51,712 bases of DNA from JAQVYV01 sp964507305. Lineage in GTDB: Bacteria; Bacillota; Clostridia; Saccharofermentanales; UBA5734. This document shows positions 41,694 through 50,301 of the stretch, one piece after another; the first letter of the stretch is position 1, and every line of letters starts with the position of its first letter. The stretch covers positions 1 to 51,712 of the forward strand of contig CAZDPQ010000002.1 of NCBI GenBank assembly GCA_964507305.1, written 5' to 3'. The position numbers and the translations under genes were made by a program. The notes beneath the pieces were generated by a model. It was not told the DNA's origin and did not search any database. It worked only from the letters and a program-made list of their open reading frames with translations.

Positions 41694-42950
41694 CAGGTCA
41701 AAATAATACGAATCGAGCAGATATTCTTCGCGGTATGTCATCGTCAGCCGCCGGAGGATGTTCTTGACAGAGGCAAGACTTGCGTTCCCTTTGACATAGG
41801 AATCGCATTTTTTCAAAAAGTCCTGCTTTTCCTTCGCACTGCAGCGATCCTTGAAATACCCCCAGACATGCATCGCCGCGTTGGCGGCATTGCCGGGCAG
41901 GATCTCCCGGCGCAACGCGTCTTCGGCAAGGTGGAAAAACACTGCTGCCGACGCCTGCTCCGGCGGATCACGGAAAAGGGACCTGCATTCGGCATAGATC
42001 CGCGGGGAGCGTTCCATTACGGCATATTTGTACCGCCCCCATTCCCTTTCGAGCATTCCGACAGGACAGGGGTCCGATGTGCACAGGATGCATTTCACTG
42101 CGGAAATATTTTTGTCTTTGACCTCGAGCATGATATCCGGCATGTCGGACCCAATCGAATCCCAAAAATCCAGAAATCCGTCGATCCCGATGCTCCGCGA
42201 ATGAGATCCGGGTCTGCCGCCGGGATCCTGCTGCGAATAATGGATCTTCGGCCTGCCGTCCGATGACCTCCAGGTCTTCGCGCATTCCCGGATCCATCCC
42301 GCGGCATCCATGGGCCCCGGGCTGCCGTTGACGGCTTGGTGCAGTGTGTCGAAAACGACCGGGATCCCCAGGCGGACGCCGGTTTCGAGAACATCGGCCG
42401 CGCCGAAGGACCTGTCGTCGTTTTCGATCACGATCCGTGCTCTGATCCGGCTGTCCAATTCACGGAAATTTTCTTCGAACCTGGCAGAAGCCCGTTTCTT
42501 ATCACCGTACGCGCCGCCCATGTGCAGAATGATTTTGTTCGACGCGTCCATTCCGAGGCCATCCAGAAACTTTACATGATATTCGATGTCCGCGACGGCA
42601 TTGCGCACCGTTCCGGGGTCGGGGGAATTCAGGACAGTGTATTGTCCGGGATGCATGGAAACACGCATCCCGCTCCGGCGGATCTTCCCGCCGATCTCCG
42701 CCAGTCTGCCGGCAAAGATCCTGTCCCATGACAGATCGTTGACGGGGCTGGACGCAAACGGGATGATGTCCGAGCTGATCCGGTAGAGGCGGATCCCCAT
42801 GCGGGCATTGTAGTCCGCCATGGTCTCGAGCGCGTCGAGGTTTTGCGCGATCAGGCCGGTCAGCCTTTCCTCATCGCAGCTTTTCATCCGGCAGCTTCCG
42901 ATTGCGCTGCCGGGGACTCCGAGCGCCAGACATGCATACCCGATGGCCAT
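41682..42950 (-). CDS. uvsE: UV-damage endonuclease UvsE fused to a DUF1722 (YbgA)-like domain
   Basis: UvsE nicks DNA next to UV photoproducts. The 422-residue protein has the UVDE TIM barrel (about 1-290): SMHPGQYTVLNSP, IILHMGGAYGDK, VIENDDRSF, VVFDTLHQAV, IHYSQQDP and IMLEVKDKN carry the usual metal ligands. Residues about 304-420 match the DUF1722 pattern: KYAVMERSP, then NAAMHVWGYFKD, and EEYLLDSYYFDL at the end. Typical UvsE proteins are about 300 residues. The ATG at 42950 has GGGAGG upstream. It lies 14 bp after a glycan-related lipoprotein gene, so it may be read from that operon. Confidence 0.88.
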   Translation of the reverse strand: MAIGYACLALGVPGSAIGSCRMKSCDEERLTGLIAQNLDALETMADYNARMGIRLYRISSDIIPFASSPVNDLSWDRIFAGRLAEIGGKIRRSGMRVSMHPGQYTVLNSPDPGTVRNAVADIEYHVKFLDGLGMDASNKIILHMGGAYGDKKRASARFEENFRELDSRIRARIVIENDDRSFGAADVLETGVRLGIPVVFDTLHQAVNGSPGPMDAAGWIRECAKTWRSSDGRPKIHYSQQDPGGRPGSHSRSIGIDGFLDFWDSIGSDMPDIMLEVKDKNISAVKCILCTSDPCPVGMLEREWGRYKYAVMERSPRIYAECRSLFRDPPEQASAAVFFHLAEDALRREILPGNAANAAMHVWGYFKDRCSAKEKQDFLKKCDSYVKGNASLASVKNILRRLTMTYREEYLLDSYYFDLSKS

Positions 42951-42964
42951 GAAGCCCTCCCGAT

Positions 42965-44404
42965 CTATCCGATGCTGTCCAGTCTCCAAACCTGGGTAGA
43001 AGAAGCGCTGTCCGGCTTTGACGTCAGGATGCGATCGCCGGAAAAGTCCAGCGCGTTTCCCGTCGCCTTGTTGATGAACCGGAACCGGCCTACTCCGTCC
43101 TTCTGAGCGATCCAGCGCTGCGCGGAGATATTGTCATCCCAGTTCTGGTACACGCCGCTTCCTCCGTCCTCGAAGGACAGACCTGCGTTCAGCTTGATGA
43201 TCCTGTATTCATTATAACCCAGATGGTAAAACCAGATGATGCTGCCGATGCCGCCATCATTTTCAGTCAGTACGGCGGGGCTTCCGATCGTCCTGTTTTC
43301 CTCCACGCCGAGAACGCTCCCGCCGGACGAGGCCACGCGGTATCCTCCATCGGGAATCAGTCCGCCGGGGACGGTCTCCGGCTTTCCGTCCCGGATCCAG
43401 CTGCAGACCCTGTCATAATAGGCATCCGTGCTGATGTCCCCGTAGATGTCCCGGAGCTGCCGCCCGCGGACGGCGCCGGAAGTATCGGCTTTCATCCACA
43501 GATTGCGTTCGTGGACATCATCATACGATCCGACAATAATGTTTTTCGGATCGTTTTTGACCGCAAGCCCGAAATTGTAGTCAAGCCACGCGAGGCTGTG
43601 CCTCCATTTATCGTCCGTCACGGCATACGGGCTGTCGAAGTCGATCGAGGATGTCACATACATCGCGTCATCTGAAGGAATGACGCCTTTCTGCGGCTCC
43701 AGCTGCCAGCCCCACTTATCTTTATCGCCGTCTTCGCCGGATGCCCATACACCGGTGAATTTAACCCGGTATTCGGTCTGCTCGGCCATGCTGTTGTTGT
43801 ACCCCGCACGGGTGGTGTAAAAAACGACCAGCGGGTTTCCGTCTTTATAGAAATAAGCGCTGCTGAAAGGCGCTTCCGGCGCCGCGTAATCGTCCCAGAC
43901 CATTTTGCATTGGCTCTCCGCCATATTGCCCATTTGCGGGTTGAGCGCGATAGCGAATTTCATGCCGTTTTCGAGGCATAGCTTCTGAACCATGAGCGCC
44001 TGCCATTTCCATGCAAATCCATTCGTAAAATCGACGATGATCAGATCGATCCCCGCGTTTTTGATCTCATTGACATAAAATTGGATGTGCGCCTTGTCAT
44101 TCCAGTTGATCGACTGCATTTTGCCGTTCACAAGGACCTTGACACCTTCCGTATCGGAGGCTTTCCACCAGTGTGTTTCCGTAGAGGCATCCCAAATCAT
44201 GATCCATGTTGCGAACACAGTTTTTTTCTGATAAAAAGGATCTTTTGTAAGTTCGTAAGGCATTGTACTGCTCCCCGTCCCTTCCAGGGACTCTGCCGCC
44301 GGAGTATCCGTAACTCCGGACTCTGTTGTTGTATTGTTATTACCGCATGATGTTATTAACACGGCACATAATGCCGCCGTCAGAAAGCTCCTCCAGAATT
44401 TCAT
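42965..44404 (-). CDS. Lipoprotein with GH71/GH99-like barrel and C-terminal ricin-type lectin domain
   Basis: The 479-residue protein has a lipobox (LITSC, Cys 20). The central domain, about 50-340, has strands such as AGIDLIIVDFTNGFAWKW, GMKFAIALNPQMG and IIVGSYDDVHERNLW, which fit a TIM barrel of the GH71/GH99-like type with acidic residues at strand ends. The last ~130 residues have the repeating Q-x-W-like pattern of a ricin/CBM13 lectin (SAQRWIAQ, STQVWRLDS). The start overlaps the upstream glycosidase stop by four bases. It is probably an extracellular glycan-binding or -cleaving protein. The catalytic family is not certain. Confidence 0.68.
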   Translation of the reverse strand: MKFWRSFLTAALCAVLITSCGNNNTTTESGVTDTPAAESLEGTGSSTMPYELTKDPFYQKKTVFATWIMIWDASTETHWWKASDTEGVKVLVNGKMQSINWNDKAHIQFYVNEIKNAGIDLIIVDFTNGFAWKWQALMVQKLCLENGMKFAIALNPQMGNMAESQCKMVWDDYAAPEAPFSSAYFYKDGNPLVVFYTTRAGYNNSMAEQTEYRVKFTGVWASGEDGDKDKWGWQLEPQKGVIPSDDAMYVTSSIDFDSPYAVTDDKWRHSLAWLDYNFGLAVKNDPKNIIVGSYDDVHERNLWMKADTSGAVRGRQLRDIYGDISTDAYYDRVCSWIRDGKPETVPGGLIPDGGYRVASSGGSVLGVEENRTIGSPAVLTENDGGIGSIIWFYHLGYNEYRIIKLNAGLSFEDGGSGVYQNWDDNISAQRWIAQKDGVGRFRFINKATGNALDFSGDRILTSKPDSASSTQVWRLDSIG

Positions 44405-46302
44405 GGCAATCTCACATCTGCAAAGCCTTCGGACTTGCCTTGCCAGATGGTTCTCCCTTCCGCCGAGACCCTTGAAAATCCCGGCTCTATTTCAATATCG
44501 AAGTTCCGGCCGAACGCCCGGATATTCCGCAGTTTCATGGACTCCATGCCATCCGGAAGACGCGAGGCAAAGCGGAACCGGTCCATGCCGAGCGGATCGA
44601 TTCCGAACAGTCCTTCCGCGACCGTCCGGCAGTAAAGCGCGCTTTCAGCGCTCAGATGACGCCTCCCGCCTTCAGGCCAGGCTTCCACGGCGTACGGGAC
44701 CCTTTCGCCCAGCAGCCTTGTGTGTGAATACTCCTTCAGATGCTGCAGCGCTGTGCCGGAGCATCCGCTTAGAAAAGCAGCTTTCAGTCCGTACAATGTC
44801 GACCGGTCCCAGACGGTCGATGTCCCTTCGCATGTCAGGAGGCCGTCCTTAGTCCAGAGATATTTGGAAAAAAGCGCTTCCATCGTCCCGTTCTTCCGCT
44901 GGTCGATCCCCATGCATACGGGAAGGCAGATCCATGACCGCAGCGGGTCGTTTCCCTTGAAATACCGATACGTCTCGAAACCATGGATCGTCGCTCCGAA
45001 ATGGCGCTCCACCGCATGCTTAAGACGGTCCGCCCGAAGTCTCCAGGCAGCAGCCGTCTCCCTTTTGCCCAATGCTTCTGCCGCCAGCGCGCCGTATCTC
45101 AAGCCTCCGTGATACAGCGAGGAAGTCGATAGGTTGGCATCTCCTGACGGAAAGCGTCCTTCGAGCTCATCGGACTGCGATGCCACGATGCCATCCGCAT
45201 TCGTCATCCTCCGGCAATATTCGATGCACCATTCGATGCCCGGCCAGCATTCATCGAGGATGTCCCTGTTTCCGGAAATAAGTGAGAAAAACGACGCGCC
45301 GTACGCATACATCGCGGCATCCCCACGATCTCCTGCCCCTTCCCAGAAATCGGCCCCTTCGCTGATGATCGATGACGGGATCGGATGATATTCCGGCCCC
45401 ATGAAAGGGCGGTATTGCCTGCAGGCGTTCCGGCTGGCTTCTATGCCTGCCGGGTCTCCGGTGAAAGCAAACCACGGGCCTGCATATTCGATCTGATCAT
45501 TGCACCAGGTAGCCGCGTAGTACGAATATCCGCCCGGGCTGTGCAAAAGTCCCGCCCGGGTGTCGAAGATGCTTTCACCCGCACGGATCTTCGCGAAACG
45601 GAACATCAGGTCGAGGACTTTATCGTCCGTCTCCAGCACCAGCGGCTCCGTCAGCTCCGCGATGCGTTCCGTCCGGCTCCGGAGTTCCTCTCCGGGATCC
45701 GCCGCTTCACGCTCCCGGTCCGCCGTCCTCGCCGAAAAGCATACCCCGATCCGGCATTCGCCGCCGGACTCAAGGGTAAAGGAATCTTCACCGACGCTCC
45801 AGGACGACTCGACGATATAGACCCCCTTGCATCCTCTTCCGAAAGTAACGGCACCCGTCTTTCCCCTCACCTCGATCGCGAGTCCGGAACCGCAGCGGTT
45901 CGTGAGGGTGATAATTTCATATGCATTCCTTTTCATAGCGGACGGAAAGCACTGCCTTCGGATCCCGACGCCGGCATCGGTCATGCTGCGGATCGTCAGG
46001 ATCCCATCGATCCGGAATTCCTGCGGATACTCCGCCATTTCGATGCCGCCTGTATAAAAGTGCGGTGAAAAATCATCCGGGATCGTTTCCTGGAAAGACC
46101 CGCCGGTGTCGTTCGGCACCTTCCGGAGAGAAGGCCAGACACAATGTCGTTGAAGCATCAGCCTTCCGTCATCCGAGGTGCCGTACCGGACGATATAGGA
46201 AATCCCTCTGCCGCTCATTTCGATATCATCGGCATGAGGAAGCCGCATGCCGTCTGTTTTCCATACGATCGCATCCCCTTCCGGTGTCCATCGTCCGCCC
46301 AT
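44401..46302 (-). CDS. Putative (alpha/alpha)6-barrel glycoside hydrolase, cytosolic
   Basis: The 633-residue protein has no signal peptide. The N-terminal ~210 residues look like a beta-sandwich, and the rest is helical with motifs expected of a six-hairpin glycosidase: SPGGYSYYAATWCNDQIEY, DGIVASQSDELEGRF and VPYAVEAWPEGGRRHLSAE. Acidic residues in these could be catalytic. I cannot assign a family; GH78- or GH63-like are candidates. The ATG at 46302 has GGGAGG seven bases upstream and is preferred over the ATG at 46323. It is followed by the lectin-domain lipoprotein with an ATGA overlap. Confidence 0.68.
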   Translation of the reverse strand: MGGRWTPEGDAIVWKTDGMRLPHADDIEMSGRGISYIVRYGTSDDGRLMLQRHCVWPSLRKVPNDTGGSFQETIPDDFSPHFYTGGIEMAEYPQEFRIDGILTIRSMTDAGVGIRRQCFPSAMKRNAYEIITLTNRCGSGLAIEVRGKTGAVTFGRGCKGVYIVESSWSVGEDSFTLESGGECRIGVCFSARTADREREAADPGEELRSRTERIAELTEPLVLETDDKVLDLMFRFAKIRAGESIFDTRAGLLHSPGGYSYYAATWCNDQIEYAGPWFAFTGDPAGIEASRNACRQYRPFMGPEYHPIPSSIISEGADFWEGAGDRGDAAMYAYGASFFSLISGNRDILDECWPGIEWCIEYCRRMTNADGIVASQSDELEGRFPSGDANLSTSSLYHGGLRYGALAAEALGKRETAAAWRLRADRLKHAVERHFGATIHGFETYRYFKGNDPLRSWICLPVCMGIDQRKNGTMEALFSKYLWTKDGLLTCEGTSTVWDRSTLYGLKAAFLSGCSGTALQHLKEYSHTRLLGERVPYAVEAWPEGGRRHLSAESALYCRTVAEGLFGIDPLGMDRFRFASRLPDGMESMKLRNIRAFGRNFDIEIEPGFSRVSAEGRTIWQGKSEGFADVRLP

Positions 46303-46332
46303 CGGCAGCCCTCCCTGTTTCATTTGGACAGA

Positions 46333-46366
46333 AAGACTGCCGGCGCCATGCGGTGCCGGCAGTCTT
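46333..46366 (-). terminator. Strong 15-bp hairpin downstream of the surface-protein gene
   Basis: A GC-rich stem with an ATGC loop lies 76 bp after the surface-protein stop and 31 bp before the glycosidase start. On the minus strand it is followed by only a short T-poor sequence (TTTCTG). It may be a partial terminator or a transcript-stabilising hairpin. Confidence 0.6.
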
Positions 46367-46442
46367 CTGCAATACCCTGGACCGGTCGAGGCCGATCCTC
46401 CTTCAATGCATCATTCGGAAGAGGCAGGATCCCGCTGGGAGA

Positions 46443-47324
46443 TCAAGCATTCACTCTGCGGCTGCGGACTGCTACTGCGGCAAGGAGGATGACGGATACC
46501 ATCGCAAGGACGATGAACAGGGAGACATTGCTGTCGCCGGTCTGCACCGTGTCGGAGGTCGTTCCGGAAGAAGCGGAACCGGTCACGCCGATCGCGATGT
46601 CATCGATGACGAAGGATTTTCCGCTGTATTCCGCAAACTGCGGGGATCCCGTACCCTTGTTGCCGACGGCAATCTGAAGGCACATCGCGGGGGTCGTAAC
46701 GCTTCTCTCCACGTCGCTGAGCGGGATCTTGACGAATCCGTCAAAGCCTGCGGGGATCGTGAAGAACGGGGTTGCCGCGCCATTGGCATCGCCGACGGCT
46801 GCCGTGGAGGCGGCGGACCATGTGGAAGCGCTCTTCGCACGCACGAGGGCGGCATCGGCTACGTCATGAGGCTGAAGATAGTAAGCGCCGAGATGCTGGC
46901 CCCAGAATTCCTGGGCATCTTCCGGGAGAGTCTGGTCGACATTGCTGGAAAGGACATAGAATGATTTGACAGAGAAGAGGAACCCGAGAGGAAGAGAACC
47001 TTCATTCTTCATGTAGAACGAAATGTACTGAACACCTGCCAGATTCTGAGGGGTGGGGAATTTGATCTCGATCTGGTTGATGTTGTCGGTCGGTTCCCCG
47101 AAAGTGACCCGTACTGCGTGCGAGCCGGTCGCCTTGACGTCGGTCGAGTCGGTGTACGTCGGATTCAGATACGTATACTGAGCGGAAGCTATATCAGCTC
47201 TCTCAGCAGCAGTCTCAAAACCCAGTACGATCTGATCCACGGTCTCACCCTGGACCGCAAGGCTTCCGATCGTTGCAACTGCCATCAACATGACCACAAC
47301 AATGAGACTAATGACTTTTTTCAT
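46443..47324 (-). CDS. Exported surface protein with QTGD-type sorting-like C-terminus
   Basis: The 293-residue protein has a signal peptide (KKVISLIVVVMLMAVATIGSLA). The body (about 30-250) looks like a beta-sandwich; ends with SFVIDDIAIGVTG, common in carbohydrate-binding-like domains. The C-terminus has VQTGDSN followed by a hydrophobic helix and RSRR, which is the layout of a cell-wall sorting signal, though the motif is not classic LPXTG. The sortase at 9956-11863 could process it. The ATG at 47324 has AGGAGG seven bases upstream. No function is recognised. Confidence 0.72.
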   Translation of the reverse strand: MKKVISLIVVVMLMAVATIGSLAVQGETVDQIVLGFETAAERADIASAQYTYLNPTYTDSTDVKATGSHAVRVTFGEPTDNINQIEIKFPTPQNLAGVQYISFYMKNEGSLPLGFLFSVKSFYVLSSNVDQTLPEDAQEFWGQHLGAYYLQPHDVADAALVRAKSASTWSAASTAAVGDANGAATPFFTIPAGFDGFVKIPLSDVERSVTTPAMCLQIAVGNKGTGSPQFAEYSGKSFVIDDIAIGVTGSASSGTTSDTVQTGDSNVSLFIVLAMVSVILLAAVAVRSRRVNA

Positions 47325-47373
47325 ACCATTTCCTCCTGTGAATATTTCGCTGCGATTTCTCTCGAGCAATTTC

Positions 47374-47402
47374 ATGATAGCACTTGAAAAAATGAGGGTC
47401 AA
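47374..47402 (-). promoter_or_regulatory. Promoter of the surface-protein gene
   Basis: On the minus strand TTGACC (47397-47402) and TATCAT (47374-47379) are 17 bp apart, each matching five of six consensus bases. Confidence 0.75.
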
Positions 47403-47458
47403 TCGCTCCGGGCTATGACTTGTTCATATTTTTAGTGTATTTTGCACAAAAACAATAG

Positions 47459-47475
47459 AATGAAATAATGTGCTA
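47459..47475. promoter_or_regulatory. Inverted 17-mer, left copy
   Basis: AATGAAATAATGTGCTA is the exact reverse complement of 47707-47723. It lies upstream of the surface-protein promoter. Together the copies look like operator sites in a divergent regulatory region. The gap 47325-47954 (630 bp) has no convincing gene; it holds this pair, a partial third copy near 47742-47750 and the promoter at 47374-47402. Confidence 0.7.
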
Positions 47476-47706
47476 TTATTTAATTCACATTCGCGAGAAT
47501 TCCCCTTTCTTTTCGTTGTTAATATGGATAAATCGCCCGATATGCGCGGGTAAAAACGCCCGGAAGCTTCCCGGAAAGCCGCTCCGGCACTCCGGGATCC
47601 GCCCTGGACCGCCGCAACGTACTTTCCCGGGAAGGAATGGCCGCTTCGGTTCTCTTCTCAAGCACGGGCCGAGATTTTCACCGCTGCAGACTGTCGAAAT
47701 AACGAT

Positions 47707-47723
47707 TAGCACATTATTTCATT
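47707..47723. promoter_or_regulatory. Inverted 17-mer, right copy
   Basis: TAGCACATTATTTCATT is the exact reverse complement of 47459-47475. It lies about 230 bp upstream of the plus-strand glycan gene. A further AATGTGCTT at 47742-47750 repeats part of the motif. Confidence 0.7.
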
Positions 47724-47954
47724 TGAAACATTATTTGTCGGAATGTGCTTATTTATCCCTGTTTTCTTCGAATAATGCCTGTTTTTTAGCGATTATCACA
47801 AAATATCGAGGTTGTTTGCGCATTTTTATTATGATAACATCATGTGTGCCAGTCACGGCCGCATGCAGTCCCGATGGAGGTTTTACCAGGAATCGATGAC
47901 AGCCGTTCAGGCATTGACAGGATCATGATATCGTACCGCTACAGGAGGCATCCC

Positions 47955-50300
47955 ATGGCAAATGATTCATATCGCATCCGGCCGGAATTCATCCCGGGCG
48001 ATCCGCATGCTCTTGCAGGTGTCCATGCAGATGGTCATTTCATTCCCTGCGGACCGGGTTTCCCGCTGTTTGACATCCTTCTTCCTGACGGCAGCCGCGC
48101 CGGCATTCCGCCGGATCATCCCGGTTTAGCGTGTTCCTTCTCGCAGCCCGATGAAAGCACTCTTTCTGTTGTCTATGAGCTTCCGGGAATGTTTTCTGCT
48201 CTCGTCCGATATGACCTCCAGGCGGATGGCATGGAGATCGTCACGGAAATCCTGTCGGAGAGCGGCGCACGTATGGTGTCGGTCCGGAGTGCGGGATTCA
48301 CCCTTTCGCCGGATTCTGCAGGACCGGACTTCAAGGGCATCGTCATACCGGAATTCTCCGGAAGACTTCTTACATTCGCCTCCACACCGTGCGCCGATCA
48401 TGACGAGATCCTGCAGTCCGCCAAGTATCTCGCTGATTTTTTCGCGATGTCCTACCCGGATGCCGGGATGATCGTGCGGCCCATGCATTTTTCCGCAGCA
48501 TTCACCTACGGAGTCGGCCCGGAGCGTCTGCACGCCGGAGCCGTACAGTTTTTCCGGCCTGAGAAGACAGAAAATTTCCTTACGCCGCTCTGCCACACTT
48601 CTCTGGCTCTCCGGATGGCCCTTGTCACCGGCCGTCCGTGTCCCCAGGACTGGCGTGACATCGCCCTTTATTATCGCAGGCACTTCATCCCGGCCAACAC
48701 CGCGAAACATCCCTGGTATCGCGACGCCGTCACAAGCGGCGCACCGCTCCATGGGCACTTTTCCGATTTCGCCGATTACCTGCCGGTCGCCGCGCGGCTT
48801 GATTACGCCGACATTGCCTTGTGGGTCGTCTGCGGCCACTGTCCCAAGACCGTGAACCTCGACCATCTTTACTGGGATTTCATCCCGGATCCCGGACGCG
48901 GCGATTACCTGAAGTTCAAGAAAGCCGCAGCCCTCTACGATTGGAAAACGAGCATCCATCAGGACATGGACCTTGTTACCGTCGGCCGCGGATGGGACGA
49001 GCAGTATGTGCGCCGCCGCCCGAACGGCGACCTGTATCAGGATGGCGAATGGGGCGGACGCAAATCCTATTTCCGGAGTTTTCTCGGATTCCGGGATCAA
49101 TGGCCCGGATTCATCGATGATGTTTTCGACCGCTGGGATGTCCGGCCGGGCGACCTCTGGCATGACGATGTCAACGGGTGGTTTTACTGGGAAGACTACA
49201 ATACGGACCATCCGTCCACGCGGCACATCGACCGCGAGATCCGGCGCGAGATCTGGACCTACTGCAGGGACAAGCGCGGCGTAAGCATGTCGGATGAATG
49301 CCTGATGGAGGGGATGACGGACCTCAATGATTACTCGCACTGGACCTTCTGCTATGAGTCGGACGTCAACGACAGGATCATGATGATGCCGCTGCTGTTC
49401 CTCGGCAGCACCTATTATGCTTTTTCCTGTATCGAGGCTACTCCGTCGCGCGATCTTCGCCTGCCCCCCGTCAACTTCGCCTATTCCCTGCTCGCCGGGG
49501 TGAAATTCGGCATCACGGTCACGGGGCCGGACGACGACCTGTACTGCGAGCCTTATTTCAAAAACAATCTGATGTGGTCATTTATCGCAGATGCGTTCGT
49601 GGAAACTCTGGAGAATCAAGACGGGATCTGGCATGTCGCGTATTCGAACGGCGTCACGCTGTCGGCAGATCCCGCGGCCAATGATTTCACCATGACGATC
49701 GGCGGGATCGATTACCATCATTACACCCCGGTCAATCACAAAGGATACATGGCCCTCTGGGCAAGCGGCACCTACCGGATCGCACCCGGCATTCCCGCTC
49801 CCTTCCGCACCCGCCTGTGGCAGAGCCACGGAGAAGGGGCCATTTCGGGCGTCACGACACGGATCGACCCGGACGGTGCGGTCTCAGTCACGGCAGAAAC
49901 AACGGTTTCCGAAATGCCCGGAGATACGCGCCGGTATATGCGTGCTTCGCAGGGGAACGGCAACATGGATTACATCGACACGCCAGACCTTCTGGTGCTT
50001 CAGAGGATCCCTGCCGCCATGCGCTGTGCGGATACGGTGTGGATGACCGAAATCGCCTCCCCCGAAAACGAATACCGGTTTGCCCTCGATATTGCCGCGG
50101 GCACGATGGTATCCGTCGAGATGCTTTCGGGTGGATGGGGTGTGCGCCTTTACACGTCGGAACTCGGGAAAGCGGTATGGGAGAGAAAGCTGGAATTTTG
50201 CTCCGCCGGGCACGAGATCCTGTCATTCCAGCCTTATGTATACGGCGATCGCGGGGATCTGCCGCTGTCAGCGGATGATCGCTCCGCGCGGGATGAATGA
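47955..50300 (+). CDS. Large putative glycoside-hydrolase-like protein, family not recognised
   Basis: The 781-residue protein has no signal peptide. The N-terminal third is beta-rich; the middle has barrel-like strands with many acidic and aromatic residues (WHDDVNGWFYWEDYN, GVSMSDECLMEGM, SDVNDRIMMMPLLFLGS, FGITVTGPDDDLYCEP). These suggest a TIM-barrel glycosidase, perhaps distantly like GH101/GH129 or a DUF-type relative. The C-terminal part is beta-sandwich-like. AGGAGG sits seven bases before the ATG at 47955. Its stop is 1 bp before the next lipoprotein gene, so they form an operon. Confidence 0.65.
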   Translation: MANDSYRIRPEFIPGDPHALAGVHADGHFIPCGPGFPLFDILLPDGSRAGIPPDHPGLACSFSQPDESTLSVVYELPGMFSALVRYDLQADGMEIVTEILSESGARMVSVRSAGFTLSPDSAGPDFKGIVIPEFSGRLLTFASTPCADHDEILQSAKYLADFFAMSYPDAGMIVRPMHFSAAFTYGVGPERLHAGAVQFFRPEKTENFLTPLCHTSLALRMALVTGRPCPQDWRDIALYYRRHFIPANTAKHPWYRDAVTSGAPLHGHFSDFADYLPVAARLDYADIALWVVCGHCPKTVNLDHLYWDFIPDPGRGDYLKFKKAAALYDWKTSIHQDMDLVTVGRGWDEQYVRRRPNGDLYQDGEWGGRKSYFRSFLGFRDQWPGFIDDVFDRWDVRPGDLWHDDVNGWFYWEDYNTDHPSTRHIDREIRREIWTYCRDKRGVSMSDECLMEGMTDLNDYSHWTFCYESDVNDRIMMMPLLFLGSTYYAFSCIEATPSRDLRLPPVNFAYSLLAGVKFGITVTGPDDDLYCEPYFKNNLMWSFIADAFVETLENQDGIWHVAYSNGVTLSADPAANDFTMTIGGIDYHHYTPVNHKGYMALWASGTYRIAPGIPAPFRTRLWQSHGEGAISGVTTRIDPDGAVSVTAETTVSEMPGDTRRYMRASQGNGNMDYIDTPDLLVLQRIPAAMRCADTVWMTEIASPENEYRFALDIAAGTMVSVEMLSGGWGVRLYTSELGKAVWERKLEFCSAGHEILSFQPYVYGDRGDLPLSADDRSARDE

Positions 50301-50301
50301 T

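Noticed and set aside
47459..47723. Mobile element (MITE) with 17-bp terminal inverted repeats
   Set aside because: No target-site duplication flanks it, and a third partial motif copy fits operators better. Kept as a finding with both options.
48126..49340. Minus-strand open frame opposite the large glycan protein
   Set aside because: Antisense, Asp/Arg/Val-rich, no start site support.
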